A stretch of DNA of 64,000 nt, taken from the NCBI GenBank assembly GCA_041743935.1, contig JBGTLU010000004.1:1-64000 (forward strand). The letters run 5' to 3'. Shown here piece by piece: positions 1-8,618 of this stretch. How positions within the stretch are numbered: position 1 is the stretch's first letter; every line of letters begins with the position of its first letter. A program made the translations under genes and the position numbers. The notes beneath the pieces were generated by a model. The model was not told the origin of the DNA. It saw only the letters and a list, made by a program, of their open reading frames with translations, and searched no databases. Source of the stretch: JBGTLU01 sp041743935 (GTDB lineage: Bacteria > Bacteroidota > Bacteroidia > Sphingobacteriales > Sphingobacteriaceae).

Positions 1-18
1 TCAGCCAACCAAGTATTT

Positions 19-1683
19 TTACCCTTTTTTCTGCTCTTTGGCCCAGGTATCTTTTAGCGTAACCGCTCGGTTAAAAACCAATTGATCATGATTGGTGTCT
101 TTATCTACCACAAAATATCCTTTACGTATAAACTGAAAACGGTCGCCTTCTTTGGCATCTGCCAAAGCAGGTTCTATGTAGGCATTTTGGATGGTGGTTA
201 GTGAATTTGGGTTAATAAACGTTTTAAAATCTCCTTCTTCATTGGCAGGATCTTCCACCAAAAACAGTCGGTCGTAGAGACGTATTTTGGCGGTTTTTGC
301 ATGCGCCACACTTACCCAATGGATGGTGCCTTTCACGTTTATTCCGCTGGTATCGTTTCCGCTTTTACTTTCTGGCAAGTAGCTGCAATGGATTTCCGTG
401 ATGTTCCCCTTGGCATCTTTTACATAATCATCACACTGAATAATGTAAGCCCCTTTTAATCGAACCATTAAGCCGGGTGCAAGTCGAAAATATTTTTTTG
501 GCGCTTCTTCCATAAAATCTTCTCGCTCAATCCAAATTTCATTCGAAAACGGAACGTCTCGGGTTCCACCATTTGGGTCTTCCGGATTATTTTCTACGGG
601 TAAAAGTTCTGTTTTATCCTTTGGATAATTGGTAATCACCAACTTCACCGGATCAAATACAGACATCACGCGGTTGGCGGTTCTATTTAACTCTTCGCGC
701 AAGCAAAATTCTAATAAGCTTATTTCGATGAGGTTTTCGCGTTTGGCAATGCCAATTTTTTCACAAAACTCGCGGATAGAGCCGGGAGTGTAGCCCCTAC
801 GTCGCAAACCACTAATGGTAGGCATGCGTGGGTCGTCCCAACTGTTTACGTGTTTTTCATTTACCAATTGCAATAATTTACGTTTGCTGGTCACCATGTA
901 CGTGGTGTTTCTACGAGCAAATTCATATTGTTTGGAAGGGAAAATCTCTAATTTTTCTATCAACCAATCGTATAATTCTCTGTGTGGCGCAAACTCCAAA
1001 GTACAAATGGAGTGGGTGATGTTTTCGATAGAATCGGATTGTCCGTGAGCAAAATCATACATGGGGTAAATGCACCATGCATCGCCCGTGCGGTGATGTT
1101 TAGCATGTTTTATTCGATACAAAATGGGATCGCGCATGAGCATATTTGGCGAAGCCATGTCGATGTTTGCGCGCAAAACTTTTTCGCCATCGGCAAATTT
1201 ACCCTCACGCATTTGTATGAATAATTGATGATTTTCCTCTACACTTCTGCTACGGTAAGGAGATGGCTTACCGGGTTCGGTTGGGGTGCCTTTTAATTGT
1301 GCAATTTCTTCGGAAGTAGAGTCATCTACATAAGCCAAACCTTTGTAAATAAGCTTGGTGGCGTACTGATATAATTGCTCAAAATAATCGGAGGCATATA
1401 ATTCATTTTTCCAAGTAAAACCTAGCCACTCGATGTCTTTTTTTATGCTTTCTACGTATTCGGTTTCTTCGGTTACCGGATTTGTATCGTCAAAACGGAG
1501 GTTGGTATAGCCCGGATATTTTTGTGTAAGCCCGAAATTTAAACAAATACTGCTTGCATGGCCCAAATGCAAATAGCCATTTGGTTCGGGAGGAAATCTG
1601 GTAATGATACTAGTATATTTTCCGGAAGATAAATCGGATTCAATGATTTCTTCTATAAAATTTAAGGACTTTTCTTCGCTCAT
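19..1683 (-). CDS. glnS: Glutaminyl-tRNA synthetase
   Basis: Class Ic aminoacyl-tRNA synthetase that charges tRNA-Gln with glutamine in the cytosol. The 554-residue protein has the class I signature PPEPNGYLHLGH at about residues 31-42. The KMSKS-type loop reads VTSKRK near residue 264, so the usual Met is Thr. The catalytic domain is followed by the C-terminal beta-barrel anticodon-binding region, and the length is normal for bacterial GlnRS. The start is placed at the ATG at 1681-1683 (MSEEKSLNF). An in-frame upstream extension to 1749 is unlike family N-termini and runs into the divergent promoter region. Transcribed divergently from the lipoprotein operon. Confidence 0.96.
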   Translation of the reverse strand: MSEEKSLNFIEEIIESDLSSGKYTSIITRFPPEPNGYLHLGHASSICLNFGLTQKYPGYTNLRFDDTNPVTEETEYVESIKKDIEWLGFTWKNELYASDYFEQLYQYATKLIYKGLAYVDDSTSEEIAQLKGTPTEPGKPSPYRSRSVEENHQLFIQMREGKFADGEKVLRANIDMASPNMLMRDPILYRIKHAKHHRTGDAWCIYPMYDFAHGQSDSIENITHSICTLEFAPHRELYDWLIEKLEIFPSKQYEFARRNTTYMVTSKRKLLQLVNEKHVNSWDDPRMPTISGLRRRGYTPGSIREFCEKIGIAKRENLIEISLLEFCLREELNRTANRVMSVFDPVKLVITNYPKDKTELLPVENNPEDPNGGTRDVPFSNEIWIEREDFMEEAPKKYFRLAPGLMVRLKGAYIIQCDDYVKDAKGNITEIHCSYLPESKSGNDTSGINVKGTIHWVSVAHAKTAKIRLYDRLFLVEDPANEEGDFKTFINPNSLTTIQNAYIEPALADAKEGDRFQFIRKGYFVVDKDTNHDQLVFNRAVTLKDTWAKEQKKG

Positions 1684-1730
1684 GGTACAGTTATTCGGTT
1701 TCAAAGGTAGTATAAATAAGCAAATTGCCG

Positions 1731-1761
1731 ATTGTGCCTTTGATTTCAAAATGTATATTTG
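1731..1761 (+). promoter_or_regulatory. Candidate Bacteroidota-type promoter for the lipoprotein operon
   Basis: A full match to the -7 consensus TAnnTTTG (TATATTTG, 1754-1761) follows ATTG (3 of 4 match to the -33 TTTG) after 19 bases. It lies 11 bases before the ATG at 1773. This is inference from the consensus; the -33 match is imperfect. Confidence 0.4.
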
Positions 1762-1772
1762 TTCAAATTATA

Positions 1773-2306
1773 ATGATGAAAAACCTATTGTTTTGTTTCC
1801 TCGCCTTAGTAATGCTAAGCAGTTGTACTCAAGTATATTTTGATAAATATCCGGGCGCTAGAATAGCCGAATTTCCGGATGATTATTTAGGAACATATCG
1901 ACTAATCATAACAGGTAATGCCGAAATAGATACTTCTTTACTAGTAATTACCAAAGCTGGATTTGTAGGCACAGAAGAAGGTGCTCCAAAAGAATCCTTT
2001 TTTACCGACTCTAATTTCTTGGTTCAATATAAACAAGATTACTTCTTGGTTTCTAAAGATGAAATCGGATACATGTGCATTCGGTTGGTGAAAAAGGACA
2101 AGGATGTTTTATTTTATTTGCCTACGGTAGAAGGTGAAGGCGATGAAGCACTTAAAGCCGCGAGAGAATTTTTTAAGGGGGTGAAGAAAGTCAAAAAAGG
2201 AGAGGAAGAAGTGTTACTCGCTAAATTTTCAGAGAAAGAGTTTGAAGCTTTTTTCAATGCTAAGAAGGAGTCAGATTCCTTTAAGTTAGAATTTATAAAA
2301 AAATGA
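1773..2306 (+). CDS. Hypothetical lipoprotein
   Basis: 177-residue putative lipoprotein: after MMKN comes a hydrophobic signal sequence ending in the lipobox LSSC, so the mature protein would begin at that Cys and be membrane-anchored. The rest is a soluble domain with lysine- and glutamate-rich stretches in the C-terminal half. I recognise no family. The start at 1773 is chosen because it places the lipobox normally. The stop codon overlaps the next start codon (ATGA at 2303-2306), so it is translationally coupled to the B12-binding protein. Any functional link to that protein is unproven. Confidence 0.75.
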   Translation: MMKNLLFCFLALVMLSSCTQVYFDKYPGARIAEFPDDYLGTYRLIITGNAEIDTSLLVITKAGFVGTEEGAPKESFFTDSNFLVQYKQDYFLVSKDEIGYMCIRLVKKDKDVLFYLPTVEGEGDEALKAAREFFKGVKKVKKGEEEVLLAKFSEKEFEAFFNAKKESDSFKLEFIKK

Positions 2307-2710
2307 ACCGACCAATTCGTGTACTTGTAGCTAAATGTGGCTTAGATGGTCATGATAGAGGAGCAAAAATAATTGCTACCAGCTTGCGTGATGCTGGCAT
2401 GGAAGTAATTTATACCGGATTACGCCAAACCCCCGAAATGATTGTAAATACTGCTTTGCAGGAAGATGTCGATGCCATTGGAGTGAGCATTTTATCGGGT
2501 GCACACATGACGGTTTTCCCAAAAATCATGCAATTGATGAAAGAAAAAGGCATCACCGATGTGTTACTAACTGGTGGAGGCATTATTCCAGAATCGGACA
2601 TGAACGAGTTAAATAAACTAGGAGTAGGAATGCTTTTTCCGCCGGGTACTACCACCACCGAAATAAGTTCCTACATACATGAGTGGGTAAGCAAACACCG
2701 AAATTTTTAA
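2303..2710 (+). CDS. Stand-alone cobalamin-binding subunit of an acyl-CoA mutase (methylmalonyl-CoA mutase C-terminal domain family)
   Basis: 135-residue protein that is essentially only the B12-binding domain of acyl-CoA mutases. The cobalamin lower-ligand motif DxHxxG is intact as DGHDRG at residues 15-20, followed by the later signatures VSILSG and LTGGG. In the family such small subunits pair with a separate catalytic subunit that rearranges the carbon skeleton of methylmalonyl-CoA, isobutyryl-CoA or 2-hydroxyisobutyryl-CoA. No large subunit is present in this window, so the substrate is not assignable. It sits between a lipoprotein (4-base overlap) and an enoyl-CoA hydratase (5-base gap), probably one operon, consistent with short or branched acyl-CoA metabolism. 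Confidence 0.88.
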   Translation: MNRPIRVLVAKCGLDGHDRGAKIIATSLRDAGMEVIYTGLRQTPEMIVNTALQEDVDAIGVSILSGAHMTVFPKIMQLMKEKGITDVLLTGGGIIPESDMNELNKLGVGMLFPPGTTTTEISSYIHEWVSKHRNF

Positions 2711-2715
2711 ATTTT

Positions 2716-3498
2716 ATGGAGTATCAAAACTTAATTATCGATTCTAAAAACAGGATCTTATACATCACGATTAATCGGGCAGATAAACTAAACGCTTTAA
2801 ACAAAGCAACTTTAGAAGAGTTAAAAGCTGCCATCATTCATCTGAATGCAATGCCTGATTTAGGTGCTGCTATTTTAACAGGAGCCGGTCCCAAAGCCTT
2901 TGTTGCTGGGGCTGATATTTCGGAGTTTTCGAGTTTTAATATAGATGAAGGCAAACTGTTGGCGGCAAAAGGTCAAGATTCTGTTTTTAATTTGATAGAG
3001 AATTCGGCGAAACCTGTTATTGCTGCCATAAACGGATTTGCATTAGGCGGAGGATTAGAATTAGCCATGGCTTGCCAGTTGCGCATCGCATCTGATAATG
3101 CAAAATTAGGTTTACCAGAGGTTACTTTAGGGTTGATTCCGGGCTATGGCGGTACGCAGCGTTTAGCACAATTGGTTGGTAAAGGCAAAGCATTAGAAAT
3201 GATCATGACTGCCGATATGATTGGTGCAGCCGAAGCACAACAGCTTGGTTTGGTAAATCATGTTACCACTCCGGATGAGTTGATAGCAAAATGCGAAGAA
3301 ATACTTGCCAAAATATTGAGCCGAGCTCCACTTGCCATTGCTGCTGCCATTAAATCCATCAACGCAAATTATACCGATGGTTTAAATGGTTACCACGTAG
3401 AAATTGATGAATTTGGTAAATTATTTGGCACTCAAGATTTTAATGAAGGGGTTGCTGCTTTCATGGAAAAACGCAAAGCTGCTTTTACAGGTAAGTGA
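2716..3498 (+). CDS. Enoyl-CoA hydratase/isomerase (crotonase family)
   Basis: 260-residue crotonase-fold enzyme predicted to hydrate 2-enoyl-CoA to 3-hydroxyacyl-CoA. The oxyanion-hole region (FVAGADI, about 62-68, and the ALGGG loop around 109-113) and both catalytic acids are present: Glu115 in GGGLELAMAC and Glu135 in LGLPEVTLG, followed by IPGYGGTQRL. Having both Glu residues argues for a true hydratase rather than an isomerase. The start at 2716 (MEYQN) matches family length; a longer reading frame would overlap the upstream gene. It lies 5 bases downstream of the B12-binding subunit, suggesting shared acyl-CoA metabolism. Confidence 0.93.
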   Translation: MEYQNLIIDSKNRILYITINRADKLNALNKATLEELKAAIIHLNAMPDLGAAILTGAGPKAFVAGADISEFSSFNIDEGKLLAAKGQDSVFNLIENSAKPVIAAINGFALGGGLELAMACQLRIASDNAKLGLPEVTLGLIPGYGGTQRLAQLVGKGKALEMIMTADMIGAAEAQQLGLVNHVTTPDELIAKCEEILAKILSRAPLAIAAAIKSINANYTDGLNGYHVEIDEFGKLFGTQDFNEGVAAFMEKRKAAFTGK

Positions 3499-3540
3499 TT
3501 TTTAATTTCGGAGCAAATCTAATTTTATCTAGCCAAAAAC

Positions 3541-4173
3541 ATGTGCTATCATTTTTCCATTAAAGCCAAGCCCGATAAGGTTACTAAGCGTTTTAATGCC
3601 GATTTTGATTTTACCATATTACTGGAACAGGAACAAGTTTATAATGGATTTGCTTACCCGCAAACACCTATCATCACCAATCATCCACCTAAAATTATAA
3701 GCTCATACCATTGGGGATTATTGCCTGCTTGGGCAAATGATACTACCATCCGAAAAAATACTTTAAACGCTAGAACGGAGACCATCCGCGAAAAACCTGC
3801 TTTTAGAGATTCTGTGGATAACCGCTGTTTGGTTATTGCTACTTCTTTTTTTGAATGGCAATGGCTTAGTAAAGACGGTAAACATAAACTTAAACACGAA
3901 ATCAAATCTGCCGAAGAAGAGATTTTTGCTTTTGCTGGCATTTGGAATCATTGGGTGGATAAACAAACCGGCGAATTAATTCCCACCTACAGCATTCTAA
4001 CTGTAGAAGCAAATGAGCTGATGGCAACCATCCACAACACTAAAAAACGCATGCCTTTGGTACTAAATAAAGCAGATGAGCAAAAATGGTTAGATGGTAT
4101 TAGTGTGGATGAAATAATAAAACCTGCTATCCATTTAACAGCTACCGCACTAAAAGACCCTGAATTGTTCTAA
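3541..4173 (+). CDS. SOS response-associated peptidase (SRAP, YedK/HMCES family)
   Basis: 210-residue SRAP-domain protein. The family caps abasic sites in single-stranded DNA by forming a thiazolidine crosslink with its N-terminal Cys. The essential residues are visible: Cys2 directly after Met1, the NARTE segment at 76-80, Glu105 in SFFEWQW, and His165 in the segment MATIHNTKKRMP. A free Cys2 after Met removal fixes the start at 3541. It follows the crotonase by 42 bases on the same strand and ends only four bases before the oppositely transcribed gene. No LexA-like operator was recognised upstream. Confidence 0.94.
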   Translation: MCYHFSIKAKPDKVTKRFNADFDFTILLEQEQVYNGFAYPQTPIITNHPPKIISSYHWGLLPAWANDTTIRKNTLNARTETIREKPAFRDSVDNRCLVIATSFFEWQWLSKDGKHKLKHEIKSAEEEIFAFAGIWNHWVDKQTGELIPTYSILTVEANELMATIHNTKKRMPLVLNKADEQKWLDGISVDEIIKPAIHLTATALKDPELF

Positions 4174-4177
4174 TTCA

Positions 4178-5488
4178 TCAAGGTATCGGTATCGGGGGAA
4201 CTAATCCTCCACCCGTTCCTCCACCCGTTCCTCCGCCCGTTCCTCCGCCAATTAAACCTCCAATTATACCACCTGTATCGCTATTTGTAACTGCATCAAC
4301 CACTTGTAACTGTTTTCCGTTTAAATCAATTAATGCTAGTGGAGGAACCTTTGGTCCTTCAATTGGTAATAAAGATGGATGAATTTTACCAACCGCATCG
4401 GTTAATTGGTGTAAACCTTGTAAAGCTTCTGTGTATGATCCTTTTGCTGCCAATTGAATTAGTGTAGCAGAACCTTTATCATTTAGCAATGATTGAACAA
4501 TTTTATCATTTAACTGAACTTCGCGCAAAATTAATGCAAAACTACCTTCAAAGCCGAGAATAGGCAACCTCCAAAAATCCTCTAATTTTATTGAGCCCAA
4601 TGGGCCTCCAACATTAATTATTTGTTTTACGAACGATTTTATTTTATCGGAATCTTCACGAAGTGCCGGTTCATTAAATGCAGCTTCAATTAATAAGCCC
4701 ATGTAATAAGTCGGATTATTGTTTATGTGTAACAGTAAAGGATCGGATGATGTGTCGAAATTTTGACTACTTGTTTTAAGTGTTAAAGTTACCTCATCAA
4801 CAGGGTTATCAATGGTTGTACTTAGTTGATTGTTCAGATTGAACGTTTGGGTACGAAAGTTACCGGGGTTTATTTCATATCTCAAACTAATTCTGTTGAT
4901 ATTTACCGAACCGGTTTTTAATAAATCAGCAATAACATTACTTATCCCGACAATCGAAGGGATGTCTATATCCGGAGCAATGTGATTGAGTGTAATTTCG
5001 GCAAAGCCAATCTCTCCATTTGGTTTTGGTGTAATCGGATTATCAAATATAATGGTTTCAATTGCCCTAGATCTTTTGGGCTTGAGTGTAATTTTTGTTG
5101 ATGGAGTAGCGGTATCGCTGGCAATGTTACCGACATTGAAATTTAGCAATAATTCTCCATCGGCAAGTTTGGCATTATAATCTACAACAATCTGCAATTG
5201 TCTTACTTTTGAAAGTGTACTTGCTCGCCTGAAATTTACTGCTTCCGTTAAAAATGAAAAATTGTTTTTAAGTTTTGGTTCAAGAATTCGAGGTTCAAAA
5301 ATTCTTCTGTATTCTACTATTTCTTCGTCAGTGAATGTTAATACTTTTATCAAATCACCAAACTTTACTTTATTGGGTAATGATAAACCACTTAATAAAT
5401 TTTGCAATGAAAAGTTGAAATTAGAAAGGTTGGGTTTTATTATGGGGTTCTTTTTAATTTCAAACAGTTTCACAGGTACAACTTCCAT
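4178..5488 (-). CDS. Unrecognised 436-residue protein with glycine-rich C-terminal repeats
   Basis: I do not recognise this protein. It has no signal peptide or obvious membrane segment. The N-terminal two thirds alternate short hydrophobic and polar stretches, suggesting a beta-rich fold, and the last third looks helical. The C-terminus is a low-complexity tail: a GGIIGGLIGGG segment, three TGGG units, then LVPPIPIP. The ATG at 5486-5488 is preferred; a GTG four codons upstream (5500) is possible. It is the second gene of a tandem with the upstream 468-residue orphan (45-base gap), and both share an Asn/Ser/Thr-rich composition, so they are probably co-expressed. Confidence 0.6.
   Translation of the reverse strand: MEVVPVKLFEIKKNPIIKPNLSNFNFSLQNLLSGLSLPNKVKFGDLIKVLTFTDEEIVEYRRIFEPRILEPKLKNNFSFLTEAVNFRRASTLSKVRQLQIVVDYNAKLADGELLLNFNVGNIASDTATPSTKITLKPKRSRAIETIIFDNPITPKPNGEIGFAEITLNHIAPDIDIPSIVGISNVIADLLKTGSVNINRISLRYEINPGNFRTQTFNLNNQLSTTIDNPVDEVTLTLKTSSQNFDTSSDPLLLHINNNPTYYMGLLIEAAFNEPALREDSDKIKSFVKQIINVGGPLGSIKLEDFWRLPILGFEGSFALILREVQLNDKIVQSLLNDKGSATLIQLAAKGSYTEALQGLHQLTDAVGKIHPSLLPIEGPKVPPLALIDLNGKQLQVVDAVTNSDTGGIIGGLIGGGTGGGTGGGTGGGLVPPIPIP
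4206..4249. repeat. 12-bp coding tandem repeat (glycine tail)
   Basis: Three tandem 12-bp units (CCTCCACCCGTT, with A/G variation at one position) plus a partial fourth. On the minus strand they encode TGGG repeats near the C-terminus of the orphan protein. The unit is a multiple of three, so copy-number change would keep the reading frame. Confidence 0.8.
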
Positions 5489-5533
5489 TATATCTTCCAC
5501 AAAGGTAACAGCAATATAATTTTCGTATAAATT

Positions 5534-6940
5534 TCACCTAGTCAAATTTGTTGCACGGGCCAATAGAGGCGAGATATTTTTTAGAACACTAGCAGTTGTG
5601 CTGTTAATTGTACTATTAGTTTTATTTATTAATTGAGTAGTCTGGTTGAAAATACTCTTTAATGTATGCAGGCTTTTATTTACGTCTAACGATGTTTTCA
5701 AACTGCTGGAAGCACGTGTGCTTGTACTGATATTTGAGTTAGTACCTACTACTCCGGCAACTAAAAAAGGTAAAGATATTGCTGCTCCGCCAGCTACAGT
5801 GCTTGCATTTACTCTTGTATTTATGGCAAGCAATGCATCAATACTTGAGTTAACTTTTAATGTATCAAGTATGGTTTCTTGAGCAGAATTTACTAGGGTA
5901 TTAATAGTGCTAGACAAATTTTCAACAATATTATTTGTCAGTTTTGTATTTTCTTCCAAAATTGCTCCCGGATCTAGTGGATCAATCTGATGTAGTTCGC
6001 CTAAAGTGTATCCCACAAAAATCCATTCTTGCCTTACACCAATCACAAATTTCCGTAATGATGGATCGTTTGCTCCGGTTAAATTAGTTGGCAATGATTT
6101 TACAACACTGAACCTTTTAATAAGTGAACTCCTTTTTTTTCTGAAATCATTCGGACTTCCAACAGAATTAAAAATCGGGTCATCTACATTGCCAATTAAA
6201 TTATGTAATTGCATTGCTAGTTCGGGAGGAAAATTTACCGGCAAACGGGAAAATGGGTTGTCTCCCAGATAAGAAAGTAAAACATCGGTTATGGTTAAAT
6301 TTTCTGGAATTACCCCCAAAATACTTTTCGCAACTTTTAATAAATCATCTTCCGTAAAAACCATGTTTAATTCAAAATCAATCGGATTAAATTGGTTGTC
6401 TTGTGCTATGTTGGATAAGGTTTTTGTTTTATTGTTAAATTTTGTTGTAATAGTATATGTAGCTGATGGATTTATAGTATCATTTGAGTTTCTAACTAAT
6501 GCAATTCCATCTCTATTTGTTCTGGATTTATCTATTAACTTAAGAGAACCATTTGCTTCTTCTAATTTTAATTCAATTGGTATTCCGGGAATTGAATTGC
6601 CTACTTTATCTTTTACAACTACAATAAATGCTGTTACAGTATCGTCGACAAGTCGTTGACTTAAAATTTGAGCTACAGGGCTTGAATTAATTTTTTCAAT
6701 TCCTCCGGCATCTTTCAAGAACTTCTCAAACGATTTATCCGCAATAGTTTCTATGAATTCATTTTCAGCAAGTTTTTCTACTTGTTTAAAAATTTCTGCT
6801 TTGAATTTTGAGGTTTCTTCCGATTCAATTGACAGTAGTTTCGAGAGTTCTAGCTTTCCATCAAAGATTTTTAAATCTCTTGATTTTGCGGGTGAGGTCA
6901 CATTACTAGCAACGTTAGCCCTAGAATTAGTTTTTGACAT
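5534..6940 (-). CDS. Unrecognised 468-residue protein with an Ig-like (carboxypeptidase-regulatory-like) segment
   Basis: No firm family assignment. Visible parts in order: a polar N-terminus without a signal peptide; a charged helical region (about 25-90); an Ig-like beta-sandwich segment (about 95-195) with the pattern DKVGNSIPGIPIEL and TNRDGIALVRN, typical of carboxypeptidase-regulatory or invasin-like folds; a middle region with VGYTLGELHQIDPLDPG; and a C-terminal region rich in Ser, Thr and Asn with one short hydrophobic stretch (ISLPFLVAGVVG). The start at 6940 is the first ATG. It is followed 45 bases later by the other orphan. Predicted location is uncertain because no export signal is visible. 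Confidence 0.6.
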   Translation of the reverse strand: MSKTNSRANVASNVTSPAKSRDLKIFDGKLELSKLLSIESEETSKFKAEIFKQVEKLAENEFIETIADKSFEKFLKDAGGIEKINSSPVAQILSQRLVDDTVTAFIVVVKDKVGNSIPGIPIELKLEEANGSLKLIDKSRTNRDGIALVRNSNDTINPSATYTITTKFNNKTKTLSNIAQDNQFNPIDFELNMVFTEDDLLKVAKSILGVIPENLTITDVLLSYLGDNPFSRLPVNFPPELAMQLHNLIGNVDDPIFNSVGSPNDFRKKRSSLIKRFSVVKSLPTNLTGANDPSLRKFVIGVRQEWIFVGYTLGELHQIDPLDPGAILEENTKLTNNIVENLSSTINTLVNSAQETILDTLKVNSSIDALLAINTRVNASTVAGGAAISLPFLVAGVVGTNSNISTSTRASSSLKTSLDVNKSLHTLKSIFNQTTQLINKTNSTINSTTASVLKNISPLLARATNLTR

Positions 6941-7053
6941 GAGCAGTTAGGTTAGTTAAAATAAAGTTAACGGAATTATTATTAAAAAATCAATAATTCA
7001 GCATTAATTTATTTACAGTCTGCTAGTTAAAAGCTTTTAGTAGTAAAATAATT

Positions 7054-7914
7054 CTAGTACGTTTTGGTCATATTGGTTGGTGTAACCAGTATCACATCTG
7101 CCAATTTCATTGCTTTTTCATCTAAGGCAGAAAGGTCATCCTGCTCGTGTGCCGCAATGGCCATGATTTTTAGAGAGGATTTTTTCTGTTTCAAATACCA
7201 ATAAATACTTTGGTAATGATTGCTGTGGTAACTGCCATGGTAATGAATAAATAATTGTCCCGGGGTATAATTTTTTAGGATGAAATGTGCCATGGTAGCA
7301 TCTTTAATGGCCTGTGATTTTGGTAAATTCTCACCACCATGCCCACCTGCCGCTTCGAATATATTTTTATAGGCCGATAAATTTCCGTCGTAGAGGATTG
7401 GCAAGGGCGCAATCCAATTTTTTTCTGTGTTGTTTAAAGTATCTAGTGCTTCAAAACCTCCACGATACACTAAACTGGCATATTTTCTCGGAATGTTTGT
7501 AGCAATAAATGCGAGGTTGTTTTGTTTGGCAATTTCTACCAATGGTTTATAATCTGTGTTGTAGTTTCGCCATAACCTGGCTTGTTCTGCAAACTGTTTT
7601 TCGTTGATTTTACCAGATAAATAATCATTTAAAGCTTGCTGATTATCGGCCTCAAACATTTCTGCACCTAACACTACTTTGTTTGGGTACATTTTTACTA
7701 AATCTTTGGTTAATTCTAGCTGCATCCAATGGTTTATTGGATTGTTATGAAACTCACCAAATAATACAATATCTGCTTCTGATGCTCTTTGCAACAAATA
7801 ATTATAATCTACCGGAATGCCAGATTTATTAAATAATTGGTATGCTTTTTTTGGGGTGGATGAAGTAAAAGAGCATAAAGTAATTAGCGTAATTACAAAA
7901 AGTAGCTTTTTCAT
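7054..7914 (-). CDS. ChaN-like (DUF399) family exported protein
   Basis: 286 residues with an N-terminal signal peptide (MKKLLFVITLITLCSF...). The ChaN/haem-binding Tiki-superfamily signature is present: the strand-loop LFGEFHNN at about 51-58 with Glu54 and His56, then a conserved helix region containing LGAEMFEADNQ. Relatives bind haem or act as Tiki-type metalloproteases in the envelope; which applies here cannot be decided from sequence. The signal peptide lacks a convincing lipobox Cys (only SFTSS follows), so it is probably periplasmic. It lies 11 bases downstream of the glycosyltransferase pair on the same strand and may be the last gene of that transcript. Confidence 0.85.
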   Translation of the reverse strand: MKKLLFVITLITLCSFTSSTPKKAYQLFNKSGIPVDYNYLLQRASEADIVLFGEFHNNPINHWMQLELTKDLVKMYPNKVVLGAEMFEADNQQALNDYLSGKINEKQFAEQARLWRNYNTDYKPLVEIAKQNNLAFIATNIPRKYASLVYRGGFEALDTLNNTEKNWIAPLPILYDGNLSAYKNIFEAAGGHGGENLPKSQAIKDATMAHFILKNYTPGQLFIHYHGSYHSNHYQSIYWYLKQKKSSLKIMAIAAHEQDDLSALDEKAMKLADVILVTPTNMTKTY

Positions 7915-7925
7915 TTGTTATGGTT

Positions 7926-8618
7926 TTATCGTTTCCAAATAACCCGATTGTAGTATTCAAATATTTTTTCTTGTGGCTCGCCACGTTTGTACATTTTAAA
8001 CGCGGTTAAATTGGCAATATTCACTTTTAAATAAGGGTATTGTTCGTATTTTCTTGCTGAACATATCACCGTTGATTTGCAAATAGCCAAGGGATATTTT
8101 TGAGTGAACGTGTTCAGAAAGGCATATTCTTCCATGATGATATGATCTTCGGGATATCGTCCTAATTCTTCAAAAACTTCTCTAGTAAAAAATAAACTAT
8201 GGTCGCCACCACGGCACCACATGGGTTTAAAGCGTGTAAAAAAGGAATTAATTTTTAATAAAGGATGATTTGAATTGTATTTTGCTCTAAACGTGCCTCC
8301 CTTATATCCGGCTTGAATTTGCTCTATTATATCGCTTGCGAAGGTTGCAGGCGGACACGAATCGGCATGAATGAAATAAAGAATTTCTCCGTTTGAATTA
8401 TTGGCGCCATAATTCATTTGAATGGCGCGGGTTCTTTTTGGCGAGGACAAAAAGTGGACTTGGTTTTCACTACAAATTTCCCTTGTGTTATCAGAACTTC
8501 CGCCATCTACCACAATAATTTCTTTTACTAAGTCCCCAGCATGCTTTTTTAAGTAGGGTAATAGTTTTCGTAAATTTTCTTGTTCGTTTATGACGGGTAT
8601 GATGATACTAATTTTCAT
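7926..8618 (-). CDS. Glycosyltransferase family 2, TIGR04283 (arsenosugar biosynthesis / selenodomain-associated transferase 2)
   Basis: 230-residue GT-A fold glycosyltransferase: ISIIIPVINEQEN at the N-terminus, the nucleotide-binding VVDGGSSDNT motif near residues 38-47 and a DxD-like HADSCPP. The short length and C-terminal pattern (WCRGGDHSLFF, then IMEEYAF) fit the TIGR04283 subfamily, commonly found next to a TIGR04282 enzyme and sometimes with arsenosugar genes. The ATG at 8616-8618 is chosen over an upstream TTG. Its first 11 bases overlap the end of the upstream gene, implying coupled translation. No arsenic methyltransferase or radical-SAM partner is in the window, so the true substrate is open. 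Confidence 0.88.
   Translation of the reverse strand: MKISIIIPVINEQENLRKLLPYLKKHAGDLVKEIIVVDGGSSDNTREICSENQVHFLSSPKRTRAIQMNYGANNSNGEILYFIHADSCPPATFASDIIEQIQAGYKGGTFRAKYNSNHPLLKINSFFTRFKPMWCRGGDHSLFFTREVFEELGRYPEDHIIMEEYAFLNTFTQKYPLAICKSTVICSARKYEQYPYLKVNIANLTAFKMYKRGEPQEKIFEYYNRVIWKR

Noticed and set aside
4178..6940. Calling the orphan pair a toxin-immunity, phage or defence system
   Set aside because: No toxin, nuclease, phage or immunity signature is visible; only composition and adjacency support a link.
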